Part shown: in pieces, positions 9,001-16,418 of the stretch
Position numbering within the stretch: the first letter of the stretch is position 1
Layout: the number at the start of each line of letters is the position of its first letter
Origin: Gelidibacter salicanalis
Lineage (GTDB): Bacteria; Bacteroidota; Bacteroidia; Flavobacteriales; Flavobacteriaceae
NCBI RefSeq assembly: GCF_016469035.1
Contig: NZ_JAEHJZ010000019.1
Coordinates: forward strand, 1-37,112
Direction of reading: 5' to 3'
DNA length: 37,112 nucleotides
Notes under the pieces: model-generated
The model's input: the letters and a program-made list of their open reading frames with translations, nothing else
Told to the model about the DNA's origin: nothing
Databases searched by the model: none
Position numbers and translations under genes: made by a program

Positions 9001-9131
9001 ACGTTCACACCTATCATCGGGATTCCGTTCTGATCCATAACAGTACCAGAAATCGTTTTTTCCTGTGCAATGACCATTTGCACTAATAATACTAAGAATA
9101 GTGTCAAAATTGTTTGTAATTTATTTTTCAT
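6051..9131 (-). CDS. SusC/RagA-family TonB-linked outer-membrane transporter
   Basis: A 1026-residue TonB-dependent receptor. It has a signal peptide ending near VIAQ (about 22), then a carboxypeptidase-D-regulatory-like domain (about 27-95, ISGTVMDQNGIPMIGVNV). The plug domain (about 105-235) carries the SusC signatures GKVSGINISTSGQPGG, IRGIGSISG and PLYVLDGV and the segment ITVLKDAAASSLYGSRAANG. A long beta barrel ends in aromatic Phe (LGLQLQF), as required for outer-membrane assembly. The length is normal for the family. It is the first gene of the susC-susD-PepSY operon and is divergent from a LysR regulator across a 165-bp spacer. Energy would come from TonB-ExbBD encoded elsewhere. Substrate unknown. 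Confidence 0.95.
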   Translation of the reverse strand: MKNKLQTILTLFLVLLVQMVIAQEKTISGTVMDQNGIPMIGVNVIIKDAQKGTQTDFDGIYSIKANVGDVLNFSYIGKNDVSRTIGTDDVIDVKMEESAESLDEVMIVAYGSSNKRSFTGAAETVKSEALTRGATASFETALQGKVSGINISTSGQPGGKSNVQIRGIGSISGNTQPLYVLDGVVINSNSNLRAGDDMVGTTGYNPLSTINSEDIKSITVLKDAAASSLYGSRAANGVIIITTKDGKKGETEITLGVETGWSQNLTEEKLINNEQFKDLWIEGQVNQYIQNTENAEFTRVYGDNGLYSNYENQAKSDYEGIYGTTNANSNWLDAIYQNGLIRKYNLSARGGSEKTSFFISGNYLDQTGTIIETGLKRYSGRVNLENQAKNWLKLGVNLSVAKSERDAANFDGSYAGGLNPLYMARVLPPAAPIYNPEGFGGFANLPNEIEKNANPIGVLKVGEYKNTEFRVRGDAYAEIQIVDPLSFKTTFGIDQQTIDETLYDNKEFGAGGGIWNGVLNRVKSEVFQYTVTNLLNYNNDFGKHGFDILLGQESQVSKMNSINVYGYDVLDSELLSASSIGSLWSHSGYAENYSLLSYFSQVAYNFDQKYYLSTSFRRDGSSRFGKDSRWGTFWSLSGAWVATEEDFLNIDGLDYLKFRGSYGTNGNLPPQYYAALAFFETDGKGYGGESGLSYGQLQNPDLSWELSKNFNIGMDVNLFSELDLTINYFHKKTEDLLLNVPVSSTTGFMTQLQNFGEMINKGWEFEIGYKPVSTEDFSWRTSANLTILDNKITKLKNDIVPTYSSRYGQNPLIIKQGESIYSFYLRDYAGVDPSNGYAQYHILENGERTGELTTDAQKAGFGIFGDALQDFQGGFFNQLLYKDFTLDFLFTFGGGGKVYDRTAFKRDDDGFAPQFTNTVAQLNPWNPNNIDATVPIRINGNPTFSNDVSTRNLYNSDYLKLKNIKLSYNLPPLWNTIKGGNIYVQGDNLFLLTELDGYDPEAVVDGVNFFQVPTAKTVLLGLQLQF

Positions 9132-9238
9132 AAATATTCGATTTTAAATAATATTGTTTCTGAGGGAAGTATGTTCTGACTTGTCCAATGAATTGAACTC
9201 GAAACTCATAATAATCACACTTTAAACTTTGTACAACT

Positions 9239-9265
9239 CAAACTTAGTATTATTTTTGATAACAA
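9239..9265 (-). promoter_or_regulatory. Candidate susC promoter with overlapping LysR half-site
   Basis: On the minus strand TTG (9265-9263), a 16-base spacer and TAAGTTTG (9246-9239) match the Bacteroidota promoter form TTG...TAnnTTTG, with a spacer one base shorter than usual. It lies about 108 bases before the susC start. The half-site TTGATAAC (9256-9263, plus strand) overlaps the upstream box, which suits control by the divergent LysR protein. The assignment is by pattern only. Confidence 0.45.
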
Positions 9266-9296
9266 ATAAGACTAATTCAGTTAATTATTGATACTT

Positions 9297-10181
9297 ATGA
9301 GTAATCAAATAGAATTTAGACATCTTAGATATTTTTTAGCGGTGGCTGAAGATTTACATTTTAGAAAAGCTGCAGAGCGATTACACATTTCTCAGCCAGG
9401 GCTGAGTAGACAGATAAAACAAATGGAAGATGATCTCGGAATCCAATTATTTCAACGACATAATAGAAAAGTCAGATTGACACATGTAGGAGAATATCTG
9501 AAATTTGAAATAACAAAAAATTTAAAAAATTTAAATCAAATAATCAACCATGCCAAATTATTACAAAATGGTAAAGAAGGAAGTTTGACTATAGGCTATG
9601 TGGGGTCTGCAATACAAAGAGTCATTCCAGAATTATTGTTGAAATTTAAAGAGAGATCCCCTAATATTAATTTTGTTCTGAAAGAAATGGATAACCAGAA
9701 ACAAGTAGAAAATTTACTTTTACAAAATATTGATTTAGGGTTCATTAGATTAGAAAGAGTACCGATAGGTTTGAGTATTCGATCTGTTTTAATTGAAACT
9801 TTTTGTTTAGTTCTACCTCATGATCATCCAATCGATAGCTCTAATTTCAAAAGCTTATCTCAATTTAAGGATGAATTTTTCATATTATTTGACCCTAAAT
9901 TTAGTCCATCATATTATGAAAAAGTAATGCGAATTTTTGATGATAATGGTTTTACTCCAAAAGTATCTCATAGTACTATACATGCTAATTCTATTTTCAA
10001 GCTAATTGAAAATAATTTTGGCCTCTCTATCGTGCCAAAATCCTTACAATTGCCATATTATGAAAATGTCAAATTTATTGAATTAGTAGATACTCCACAG
10101 CGTACAACACTATCTGTGGTATGGGATAAAAAAAACACAAACCCTATTTTAGGTGATTTTCTAGAATTGCTTAATAATTAA
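9297..10181 (+). CDS. LysR-family transcriptional regulator
   Basis: A 294-residue DNA-binding regulator. The N-terminal winged helix-turn-helix (about 5-65) reads FLAVAEDLHFRKAAERLHIS and QPGLSRQIKQMEDDLG, a standard LysR signature. The rest (about 90-290) is the two-lobed effector-binding domain. I chose ATG at 9297 rather than TTG at 9288, because MSNQIEFRHLRYF is the usual LysR start. An imperfect palindrome TTGATACT...AGTAATCAA spans the start codon and could serve autoregulation. Divergent from susC and convergent with hutU, it probably controls one or both; the effector could be the imported solute, histidine or urocanate. Which one is an inference from position only. Confidence 0.9.
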   Translation: MSNQIEFRHLRYFLAVAEDLHFRKAAERLHISQPGLSRQIKQMEDDLGIQLFQRHNRKVRLTHVGEYLKFEITKNLKNLNQIINHAKLLQNGKEGSLTIGYVGSAIQRVIPELLLKFKERSPNINFVLKEMDNQKQVENLLLQNIDLGFIRLERVPIGLSIRSVLIETFCLVLPHDHPIDSSNFKSLSQFKDEFFILFDPKFSPSYYEKVMRIFDDNGFTPKVSHSTIHANSIFKLIENNFGLSIVPKSLQLPYYENVKFIELVDTPQRTTLSVVWDKKNTNPILGDFLELLNN

Positions 10182-10326
10182 AATAATGTTCCACTTCAAA
10201 ATATTTAATATCTTGAATTTTTTTATTGTAATTATATTTAATCTAGTTAGAATTATTAAAAATGAAGATGGATTACCAGTTAAATATCATTCAACATGTA
10301 GAAATTAGTGGTTTCTAAGATAGATT

Positions 10327-12324
10327 TTAAAATAAATTATCAAGAATGGTATCTTCAACTAGATTTGGAAGTGTCACTTTAAGATTTGGCGTTCGCTTCA
10401 TTTCCCTCTCAATAGCAAAGGTAGCTTCCTTATTTCTGGCCCAACTTCTTCGTGCAATTCCATTGTTTACATCATAAAATAACATATTTTTTAAATTTTC
10501 TTCCGCTTCTTTTGTTCCGTCTAATACCAAACCGAATCCCCCATTTATCACTTCTCCCCAGCCTACTCCTCCGCCGTTGTGAATAGAAACCCAAGTTGCA
10601 CCTCTAAAGCTATCGCCAATCACATTATGAATGGCCATATCTGCAGTAAATTTACTTCCGTCATAGATATTAGAAGTTTCACGATAGGGTGAATCCGTTC
10701 CACTTACATCATGATGATCCCTTCCTATAACTACAGGCCCTATTTTTCCAGCTGCTATGGCATTATTAAATGCTTCTGCAATTTTTAATCGACCTTCTGC
10801 GTCTGCATATAATATACGCGCTTGTGAACCAACCACCATTTTGTTTGTTTTGGCATTTTTGATCCATATAATGTTGTCTTGCATTTGTAATTGGATCTCT
10901 TCCGGAGAATTTTCCATAATGTCTTGCAGTACTCTTGCTGCTATTTTATCTGTAGTCTCTAAATCTTCCGGTTTTCCTGAAGTGCAAACCCAACGGAATG
11001 GTCCAAAACCATAGTCAAAAAACATTGGCCCTAAGATGTCTTGTACATAGGACGGGTATTTAAAATCGATATTATTCTCTGCCATTACATCTGCACCTGC
11101 TCTGGAAGCTTCCAAAAGAAACGCATTTCCGTAATCGAAGAAATAAGTGCCTTTTGCAGTATGTTTATCTATAGCGGTTGCATGTCTTCTTAAAGATGCC
11201 TGCACTTTATCTTTAAATAAAACTGGTTCTTCACGAATCAGTCGATTAGATTCTTCATAGGAAATATCTACAGGATAATACCCTCCTGTCCATGGAATAT
11301 GCAACGAGGTTTGATCTGAACCAATATGAATATAAATGTTTTCTTCATAAAAACGTTCCCAGATCTCAACTACATTACCTATATAGGCAATGGAAACAAC
11401 TTGATTTTCCGTTTGCGCTTGTTTTGCTTTATCAACTAGTTTATCCATATCATCAATTAGGATATCTACCCAACCTTGTTTATGTCTTTTGATTGCTGCA
11501 TTCGGATTAACTTCTGCACAAATGGTAATACAATTGGCAATGTTTCCAGCTTTTGGTTGTGCACCGCTCATTCCACCTAATCCGGAGGTTAAGAAGATTT
11601 TTCCATTTGGGTTTTCACCTTTTGGCAAGATTTGCCGAAATGCATTCATTACAGTAATTGTGGTTCCATGAACAATTCCTTGTGGCCCAATATACATAAA
11701 TGAGCCTGCAGTCATTTGTCCGTATTGAGAAACGCCTAGCGCATTAAATTTTTCCCAGTCATCTGGTTGCGAATGATTGGGTATTACCATACCATTAGTA
11801 ACAATAACTTTAGGAGCACTCTTCGATGAGGGAAATAATCCCATTGGATGTCCAGAATATAAGTGCAATGTCTGTTCGTCTGTCATAGTAGCTAAATACT
11901 GAACGGTCAAAAGATATTGTGCCCAATTTTGAAAGACCGAACCATTACCTCCGTAAGTAATCAATTCTTCAGGGTGCTGTGCTACTTCTGGATCAAGATT
12001 GTTATGAATCATTAATATAATTGCTCTGGCTTGTAAAGATTTCCCTGGATATTCAGCAATATTCCTTGCATAAATTTTATAATCCGGTTTAAATCGATAC
12101 ATATAAATACGACCAAAATTGATCAATTCTTGAGCAAATTCATCTGCTAATTCTTGATGCCAATCTTTTGGAAAGTATCTCAAAGCATTCCTAATTCCTA
12201 ATTGTTTTTCATTAGTTGATAAAATATCTTTTCGCCTAGGTGCTCTATTTATATTCTTAGTGTATGCCTTTTTTGCAGGCAGACTATTTGGTATTCCTTG
12301 CAGAATTTTTTCTTGAAATGTCAT
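10327..12324 (-). CDS. hutU: Urocanate hydratase
   Basis: Urocanase converts urocanate to imidazolonepropionate with NAD+ as an electrophilic cofactor, the second step of histidine degradation, in the cytosol. The 665-residue protein is the long form of the family. It carries TYGGNGSVFQNW (about 123-134), the nucleotide-binding SGLGGMSGAQPKA (about 247-259), the reactive-site region FGPFRWVCTSG with Cys447, and the C-terminal GRDHHDVSGTDSPYRET. It follows hutH by only 12 bases, so the two form an operon with hutU second. hutI and hutG, needed to finish the pathway, are not in this window. It is convergent with lysR; no strong terminator hairpin is seen in the 145-base gap. Confidence 0.97.
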   Translation of the reverse strand: MTFQEKILQGIPNSLPAKKAYTKNINRAPRRKDILSTNEKQLGIRNALRYFPKDWHQELADEFAQELINFGRIYMYRFKPDYKIYARNIAEYPGKSLQARAIILMIHNNLDPEVAQHPEELITYGGNGSVFQNWAQYLLTVQYLATMTDEQTLHLYSGHPMGLFPSSKSAPKVIVTNGMVIPNHSQPDDWEKFNALGVSQYGQMTAGSFMYIGPQGIVHGTTITVMNAFRQILPKGENPNGKIFLTSGLGGMSGAQPKAGNIANCITICAEVNPNAAIKRHKQGWVDILIDDMDKLVDKAKQAQTENQVVSIAYIGNVVEIWERFYEENIYIHIGSDQTSLHIPWTGGYYPVDISYEESNRLIREEPVLFKDKVQASLRRHATAIDKHTAKGTYFFDYGNAFLLEASRAGADVMAENNIDFKYPSYVQDILGPMFFDYGFGPFRWVCTSGKPEDLETTDKIAARVLQDIMENSPEEIQLQMQDNIIWIKNAKTNKMVVGSQARILYADAEGRLKIAEAFNNAIAAGKIGPVVIGRDHHDVSGTDSPYRETSNIYDGSKFTADMAIHNVIGDSFRGATWVSIHNGGGVGWGEVINGGFGLVLDGTKEAEENLKNMLFYDVNNGIARRSWARNKEATFAIEREMKRTPNLKVTLPNLVEDTILDNLF

Positions 12325-12336
12325 ATTTTAAGTAAT

Positions 12337-13827
12337 TTATCTTACAATAAAAGATCGATTTTTAACCAAATCAATCATATTGTCTATGTCATATTTTAAT
12401 ATTCTATCATCCTCTAACTTATTTACTCTACTTCGTACAATTGCAAAATTTTCCTCGATAATTTTTGAAAATGTATTGGGTCTTCTAAATTCCATAGCCT
12501 GTACCGCAAACATCAATTCTATTGCTAATATCTTCTCTATATTTTCTAAAATCTGATTTAGTTTACGTCCTGAAATACTTCCCATAGATACATGATCTTC
12601 TTGTCCCAAAGATGTTGGAATACTATCGGCAGAAGACGGAAAGCACAATGATTTATTTTCTGATGCCAATGCAGCTGTAGTATATTGCGGAATCATATAA
12701 CCCGAATTTAAGCCTTCATTTTCGGTAAGCAATCTTGGCAAACCATACTTTCCTTCTAATAATAAATAACATCGTCTATCAGAAATATTTCCTAATTCTG
12801 AAGCAGCTAAGGCGACATAATCAATAGCCATTGCCAAAGGTTGTCCATGAAAATTACCACCAGAGATAGCTTCGGTTTCACTCAACACAATCGGATTATC
12901 TGTAACAGAATTCATTTCTATTCCTGTCAATTCTTTTAAGTGATAATAAGCATTTCTAGAGGCGCCATGTACTTGGGGCATACAACGAATTGAATAAGGA
13001 TCTTGTACCCGGTTGCACTCCAAATGGCTTTCTATATTCTGGGAATCTTTTAGCAATTTTCGAATTCTCTTGGCTACTTTTAAATTCCCTGAAAAAGGGC
13101 GTATTTCATGTAAAGCTTTTTTAAACGGAGCAGAGCTTCCCTGAAACCCTTCTAAACTCATAGTCCCTGAAACATCTGCTAAATCTAATAAGTATTCCAT
13201 TTTATCAAGCCCCTTGATAGCATGCGCCAAAATAAATTGTGTTCCGTTTATTAGCCCTAGACCTTCTTTAGCTTCTAATTGTAATGGTATCAATCCGTGG
13301 GACGATAATACTTCTTTGGCTGAACAAATAGCATCCTCAATCCAAAAATCACCTTCTCCTATTAAAGGCAAAAATAAGTGGGATAGTGGAGCCAAATCTC
13401 CTGAAGCACCTACGGATCCTTGTTCTGGTACCACTGGTAGTAAATCATTTTCTATAAAATATATAATTCGCTCAATCAAGCTAAGTCGTACTCCAGAGTA
13501 CCCCTGACATAAAGCATGTACTTTACAAATCATCATGATTTTTGATAATTCTTTATCAATTGGCTTTCCTACTCCAACTGCATGACTAATCAATAAATTT
13601 TCTTGTAACTTTTGAGTTTTTTCTGGGGCTATTTGTTTATCACACAACGGACCAAATCCAGTATTAATACCGTATACTGCTTTATTGCCCTTGGCCATTA
13701 CTTCTACTTTTTTTCTGCATGAATTTACTCTATCTATTGCAGTATTTGTTAAACTCCCTTTCAAAGTGCCATTGGCTATGTCCTTTACTTTTTTTATAGT
13801 TAGCTGCTCGACTCCATATTTAAACAT
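12337..13827 (-). CDS. hutH: Histidine ammonia-lyase
   Basis: Removes ammonia from L-histidine to give trans-urocanate, the first step of histidine use. The 496 residues cover the family length. The self-made MIO cofactor comes from Ala141-Ser142-Gly143 in GSVGASGDLAPLSH. The catalytic tyrosine loop VYGINTGFGP (51-60) and the QDPYSIRCMPQVHGA block are intact, as are NPIVLSETEAISGGNFHG and SLGQEDHVSMG. First gene of the hutH-hutU pair. Upstream (13900-13922) lies a perfect inverted repeat of the type bound by LysR regulators. A weak TTACTTTG box (13852-13859, minus strand) may be the -7 element. Confidence 0.97.
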   Translation of the reverse strand: MFKYGVEQLTIKKVKDIANGTLKGSLTNTAIDRVNSCRKKVEVMAKGNKAVYGINTGFGPLCDKQIAPEKTQKLQENLLISHAVGVGKPIDKELSKIMMICKVHALCQGYSGVRLSLIERIIYFIENDLLPVVPEQGSVGASGDLAPLSHLFLPLIGEGDFWIEDAICSAKEVLSSHGLIPLQLEAKEGLGLINGTQFILAHAIKGLDKMEYLLDLADVSGTMSLEGFQGSSAPFKKALHEIRPFSGNLKVAKRIRKLLKDSQNIESHLECNRVQDPYSIRCMPQVHGASRNAYYHLKELTGIEMNSVTDNPIVLSETEAISGGNFHGQPLAMAIDYVALAASELGNISDRRCYLLLEGKYGLPRLLTENEGLNSGYMIPQYTTAALASENKSLCFPSSADSIPTSLGQEDHVSMGSISGRKLNQILENIEKILAIELMFAVQAMEFRRPNTFSKIIEENFAIVRSRVNKLEDDRILKYDIDNMIDLVKNRSFIVR

Positions 13828-13892
13828 ATCGTATCAAAATTTGATTTATAGCAAAGTAACTATATTTTTACATACTATATATGACCAATTCT

Positions 13893-14115
13893 ATTGATAA
13901 TTGATAACTACAGATTATCAATATAAAAAATTCATCTGGTTATATTTTTTAATTTTCCCAATGAATATTGCTGTATAAATACGCTTCTTTTATCAATTGA
14001 CCTTAAACTTCCTTTGAAGGATGATACCGATTATTAGACTGACATTTGATTTTTTTACATCTTGGATGATGGAAGGCTAAATAAGATTTTCTAGTTATAG
14101 ATTTTTATTGGTCTG
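13893..14115. repeat. Diverged ~215-bp repeat, copy A (upstream of hutH)
   Basis: This AT-rich stretch aligns in the same orientation with 16198-16405. Shared parts include ATTGATAATTGATA at the left end, AATATTGC..., AATACGCTTCT, an exact 20-base ATGATACCGATTATTAGACT (14021-14040) and CTTGGATGAT.GAA. Small indels and many substitutions separate the copies. Both lie upstream of a minus-strand gene, so they may be a duplicated control region; they could also be ends of a lost element. Edges are approximate. Confidence 0.6.
13900..13922. promoter_or_regulatory. Candidate LysR-type operator upstream of hutH
   Basis: ATTGATAA, seven bases, TTATCAAT: a perfect 8-bp inverted repeat that satisfies the T-N11-A rule of LysR-type sites. 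It lies 73-95 bases before the hutH start and about 40-60 bases before a possible -7 box, a normal place for LysR activation. A second ATTGATAA overlaps its left side. Confidence 0.45.
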
Positions 14116-14203
14116 AAAAACAGTTAAAAGTATCCCCTTTAGTGCATCTCACTTTAGCTTCTAAAAACCCTACCTTCGCATAACGGCTGAACAAAGGGTA
14201 AAT

Positions 14204-14305
14204 GGTCACACAGTTTCGAGTATGCCTGTCCATATATTTTGGAGTGCAAAATATCGTTATCCTGTTTTGGCAGGTGATGTTCAAAAAAGTGTCGGTCACT
14301 CTTGA
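14204..14305 (+). pseudogene. Remnant of IS200/IS605 Y1 transposase (TnpA), N-terminal
   Basis: From ATG 14222 the plus strand reads MPVHIFWSAKYRYPVLAGDV before a stop at 14303. The same DNA one frame earlier gives SHSFE just upstream. Together they match the start of IS200-like TnpA (H.V..l.YHifW.pKYR.pVL.gev), with a frameshift between the two parts. The HUH and Tyr catalytic motifs are missing, so only a dead N-terminal scrap remains. Confidence 0.6.
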
Positions 14306-14328
14306 TCCAAGTATCTGACGTTGAAGTC

Positions 14329-15018
14329 GTGAATACTTTTAAGGATATAGTTAGCAAGGATCACGTGCCTTTGCACCTATGCTGAAGAATTTCGTCGAGA
14401 ATGTCTTGGAGGCCGAGATGGAGGGTCATTTAGATGAATCCCAACGATCCAACGGTAACAAGCGCAACGGCAGGGGCAAAAAAAGAGTCAAGAGTGGTCT
14501 TCGCACTTTTGAGATCGATTCCCGTCAGGAGCGCCAATGCAATTTTGAGCCGAAACTGGTAAAGAAACGCCAGACCCCATTTAGCCGATAACCTCTTGGA
14601 CAAAATAATCAGGCACTATGGGTTCGGGATGAGTTACAGGGGGCATGCCCATACCAAGGAAATGTACGATATCGACAACTCCCGTACGGTTTCGAGCCAG
14701 TTTACCGATAGGATCATCCCTGACGTGAAAGGCATGGCAGAACCGACTTCTGGAAGTTGTCTATTGCATTGTATGGCTTGACGCGATACAATAAAATGTA
14801 AAGGTCAATGGTAAGATAACGCACAAGGTCCTTTATAATATTTTAGGGATCGACAAGGAAGGTTGTAAAGAAGTTCTGGGAATGTACATCTCCGAGAGCT
14901 AGGGCACCAATTTTGGTTACAGTTACTGACCGATCTTAACCCACGTGGTCTGGAAGATACCCTGTTCTCCAGTACCGATAACCTTAAGGGTTTTACACAA
15001 GAAATTATGAGAATTTAA
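14329..15018 (+). pseudogene. Remnant of IS256-family transposase, N-terminal half
   Basis: Several frames on the plus strand follow the order of IS256 (Transposase_mut) proteins. They are NTFKDIVSKDHVPLHL (14332), LKNFVENVLEAEMEGHLDE (14382), the basic NGNKRNGRGKKRVKSG and FEPKLVKKRQ, LDKIIRHYGFGMSYR, then KITHKVLYNILGID and KEVLGMYISES (14810-14900), and finally NFWLQLLTDLNPRGLED with DNLKGFTQEI. At least four frameshifts or stops break it, and it ends at 15018 where the C-terminal half should begin. The short ATG frames at 14379 and 14596 are pieces of this pseudogene, not independent genes. Confidence 0.85.
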
Positions 15019-15048
15019 ATTATAGAACACCCCTTAAATTATCGCTCA

Positions 15049-16032
15049 TTACCAATCTTTTGATATCTTTGATTTACCTTCGAAATAAATTACTTTATCC
15101 TCGTATAGCGGGTCATAATAATGCCCCCCTTCAATATAATCCGGATTCCATTCTTTTTCACCTTCTTTATTTACCCGATAAAGGAAAGGAGAAAGGAGAA
15201 GTCGTTCCAAATGCCATCTGCCCGAAACTCCCGAAGGTATTTCCTCACCATTCCCATACACCATTAAACCACCTTCTGCAAAAACTTCATTTTCCGGATT
15301 TATATCCCGGTATTCATGACTTACATTGATCACTTTATGTCCGATCTCATGGGCAACTGTTCTCCTCGCACGCTCGGACTTGGAGAGGTTAGAGATAGTA
15401 ATGACTCCCCGCAATGTGTAAGGCATTTCTGCCACATAAGAATAAGAGGGAAAGGATAGCCCTCCTGTACGTACAGATTTACTTGTCCAGTTCCTGCCTT
15501 CTGACACAGTAAGAAAAGGCATAAAAACATCTTGTAAGACGACGAGATAAAGCGTTCTGTTATTGTCCGGGTGGGGTTCTACTATCGATTTAAATGCTGT
15601 TTTTGCTGCTTCACCTAAAACAGCTGGATGCCGGTACATGTTCTGATACATATTTACATATTCTGTTTCCGGCACTTCAGGTATTTTGTTTGCCTGTATG
15701 GAAAAGTATTTAGGATCAAGTTTTCCTGTTTTGATCCAGAGTAAATTGATCTGAACATTAGTTGACGCATAAATTTCTTTTGCGGCCTTAATGCTGTTTA
15801 TTATTTGCTGTATGGTAACTTTTTTAAATGCAGGATCAAAATTGGAAGGAAAATATACTCCCATATCCATAGTCAGCAATCCAGGCTTTAGATCGCTGTT
15901 GATCTCCTCCAAGTTTATTGAATCAACAAGACTCCATTTGACGGGTTGAGTTTCTTCATTTGTCATTTCTTGAGCATTGACAATTAATAATGAAAGAAAT
16001 AAAAATGGAATAATAAATAAGTTTTTTTTCAT
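15049..16032 (-). CDS. Secreted HExxH metallopeptidase-like protein
   Basis: 327 residues with a clear Sec signal peptide (MKKNLFIIPFLFLSLLIVNA, cleaved before about 21). The zinc-binding motif is His228-Glu-Ile-Gly-His232 in RRTVAHEIGHKVINVSHE, with a further His at 239. The third His is one residue further on than in the metzincin HExxHxxGxxH pattern, so it is not a standard metzincin, although the helix is clear. The protein is probably exported to the periplasm or beyond; its substrate is unknown. It lies alone between transposase remnants and an integrase, and its upstream region shares the 210-bp repeat with hutH. I do not recognise a named family. Confidence 0.75.
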   Translation of the reverse strand: MKKNLFIIPFLFLSLLIVNAQEMTNEETQPVKWSLVDSINLEEINSDLKPGLLTMDMGVYFPSNFDPAFKKVTIQQIINSIKAAKEIYASTNVQINLLWIKTGKLDPKYFSIQANKIPEVPETEYVNMYQNMYRHPAVLGEAAKTAFKSIVEPHPDNNRTLYLVVLQDVFMPFLTVSEGRNWTSKSVRTGGLSFPSYSYVAEMPYTLRGVITISNLSKSERARRTVAHEIGHKVINVSHEYRDINPENEVFAEGGLMVYGNGEEIPSGVSGRWHLERLLLSPFLYRVNKEGEKEWNPDYIEGGHYYDPLYEDKVIYFEGKSKISKDW

Positions 16033-16194
16033 AATAATAAGATCTTTATTTTTTAAATTAAGGTGGTTCTAAATTTTCATTTTTGACCTTTAATTAAAGA
16101 AAAATCACAGAACCCGCTAACCGATTTTCTTAAACTTAAATAAACTTAAATAAAATAATTCTGTTTTTCATACTTAATTAGGACTGATTTTATT

Positions 16195-16232
16195 AGTAAT
16201 TGATAATTGATAGTTATCAATTATCAATTACT
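16195..16232. promoter_or_regulatory. 38-bp palindrome upstream of the HExxH gene
   Basis: Two 18-bp arms (AGTAATTGATAATTGATA and its exact complement) flank a 2-base centre. It contains overlapping TTGATAA/TTATCAA elements like the site upstream of hutH, and lies 163-200 bases before the HExxH gene start. It could be a protein-binding site or a cruciform or hairpin; being so AT-rich it is a weak terminator candidate. Confidence 0.5.
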
Positions 16233-16405
16233 GACCTTATTTGATTTCCAATAAATATTGCAGGACAATACGCTTCTCTTAATCAATCGATGTTTAAGAC
16301 TTCACATAATTGATGATACCGATTATTAGACTAACTTTTGAATTTTTCTTACGTCTTGGATGATAGAAATCTAAACAAGATTTTGTAGTTACAAATTTCT
16401 ATTTT
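16198..16405. repeat. Diverged ~210-bp repeat, copy B (upstream of HExxH gene)
   Basis: Same-orientation partner of 13893-14115. The exact 20-base core ATGATACCGATTATTAGACT lies at 16313-16332. Reading the minus strand gives LDFYHPRRKK, faintly like an IS3-type transposase tail, but the other copy does not keep this frame, so coding is not supported. Together with 16033-16197, which holds AT-rich DNA with a doubled TAAGTTTA on the minus strand, this fills the gap before the next gene fragment. Confidence 0.6.
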
Positions 16406-16418
16406 CAAATCATAGCAC

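Noticed and set aside
9288-9296. TTG start for the LysR gene
   Set aside because: The extra three residues are not family-like and the ATG at 9297 gives the normal LysR beginning.
14379-14781. Two short ATG frames as separate small genes
   Set aside because: Both match successive parts of an IS256 transposase and are pieces of one pseudogene.
16221-16400. IS3-type transposase tail (LDFYHPRRKK) on the minus strand of repeat copy B
   Set aside because: The match is short, and repeat copy A does not preserve the frame.
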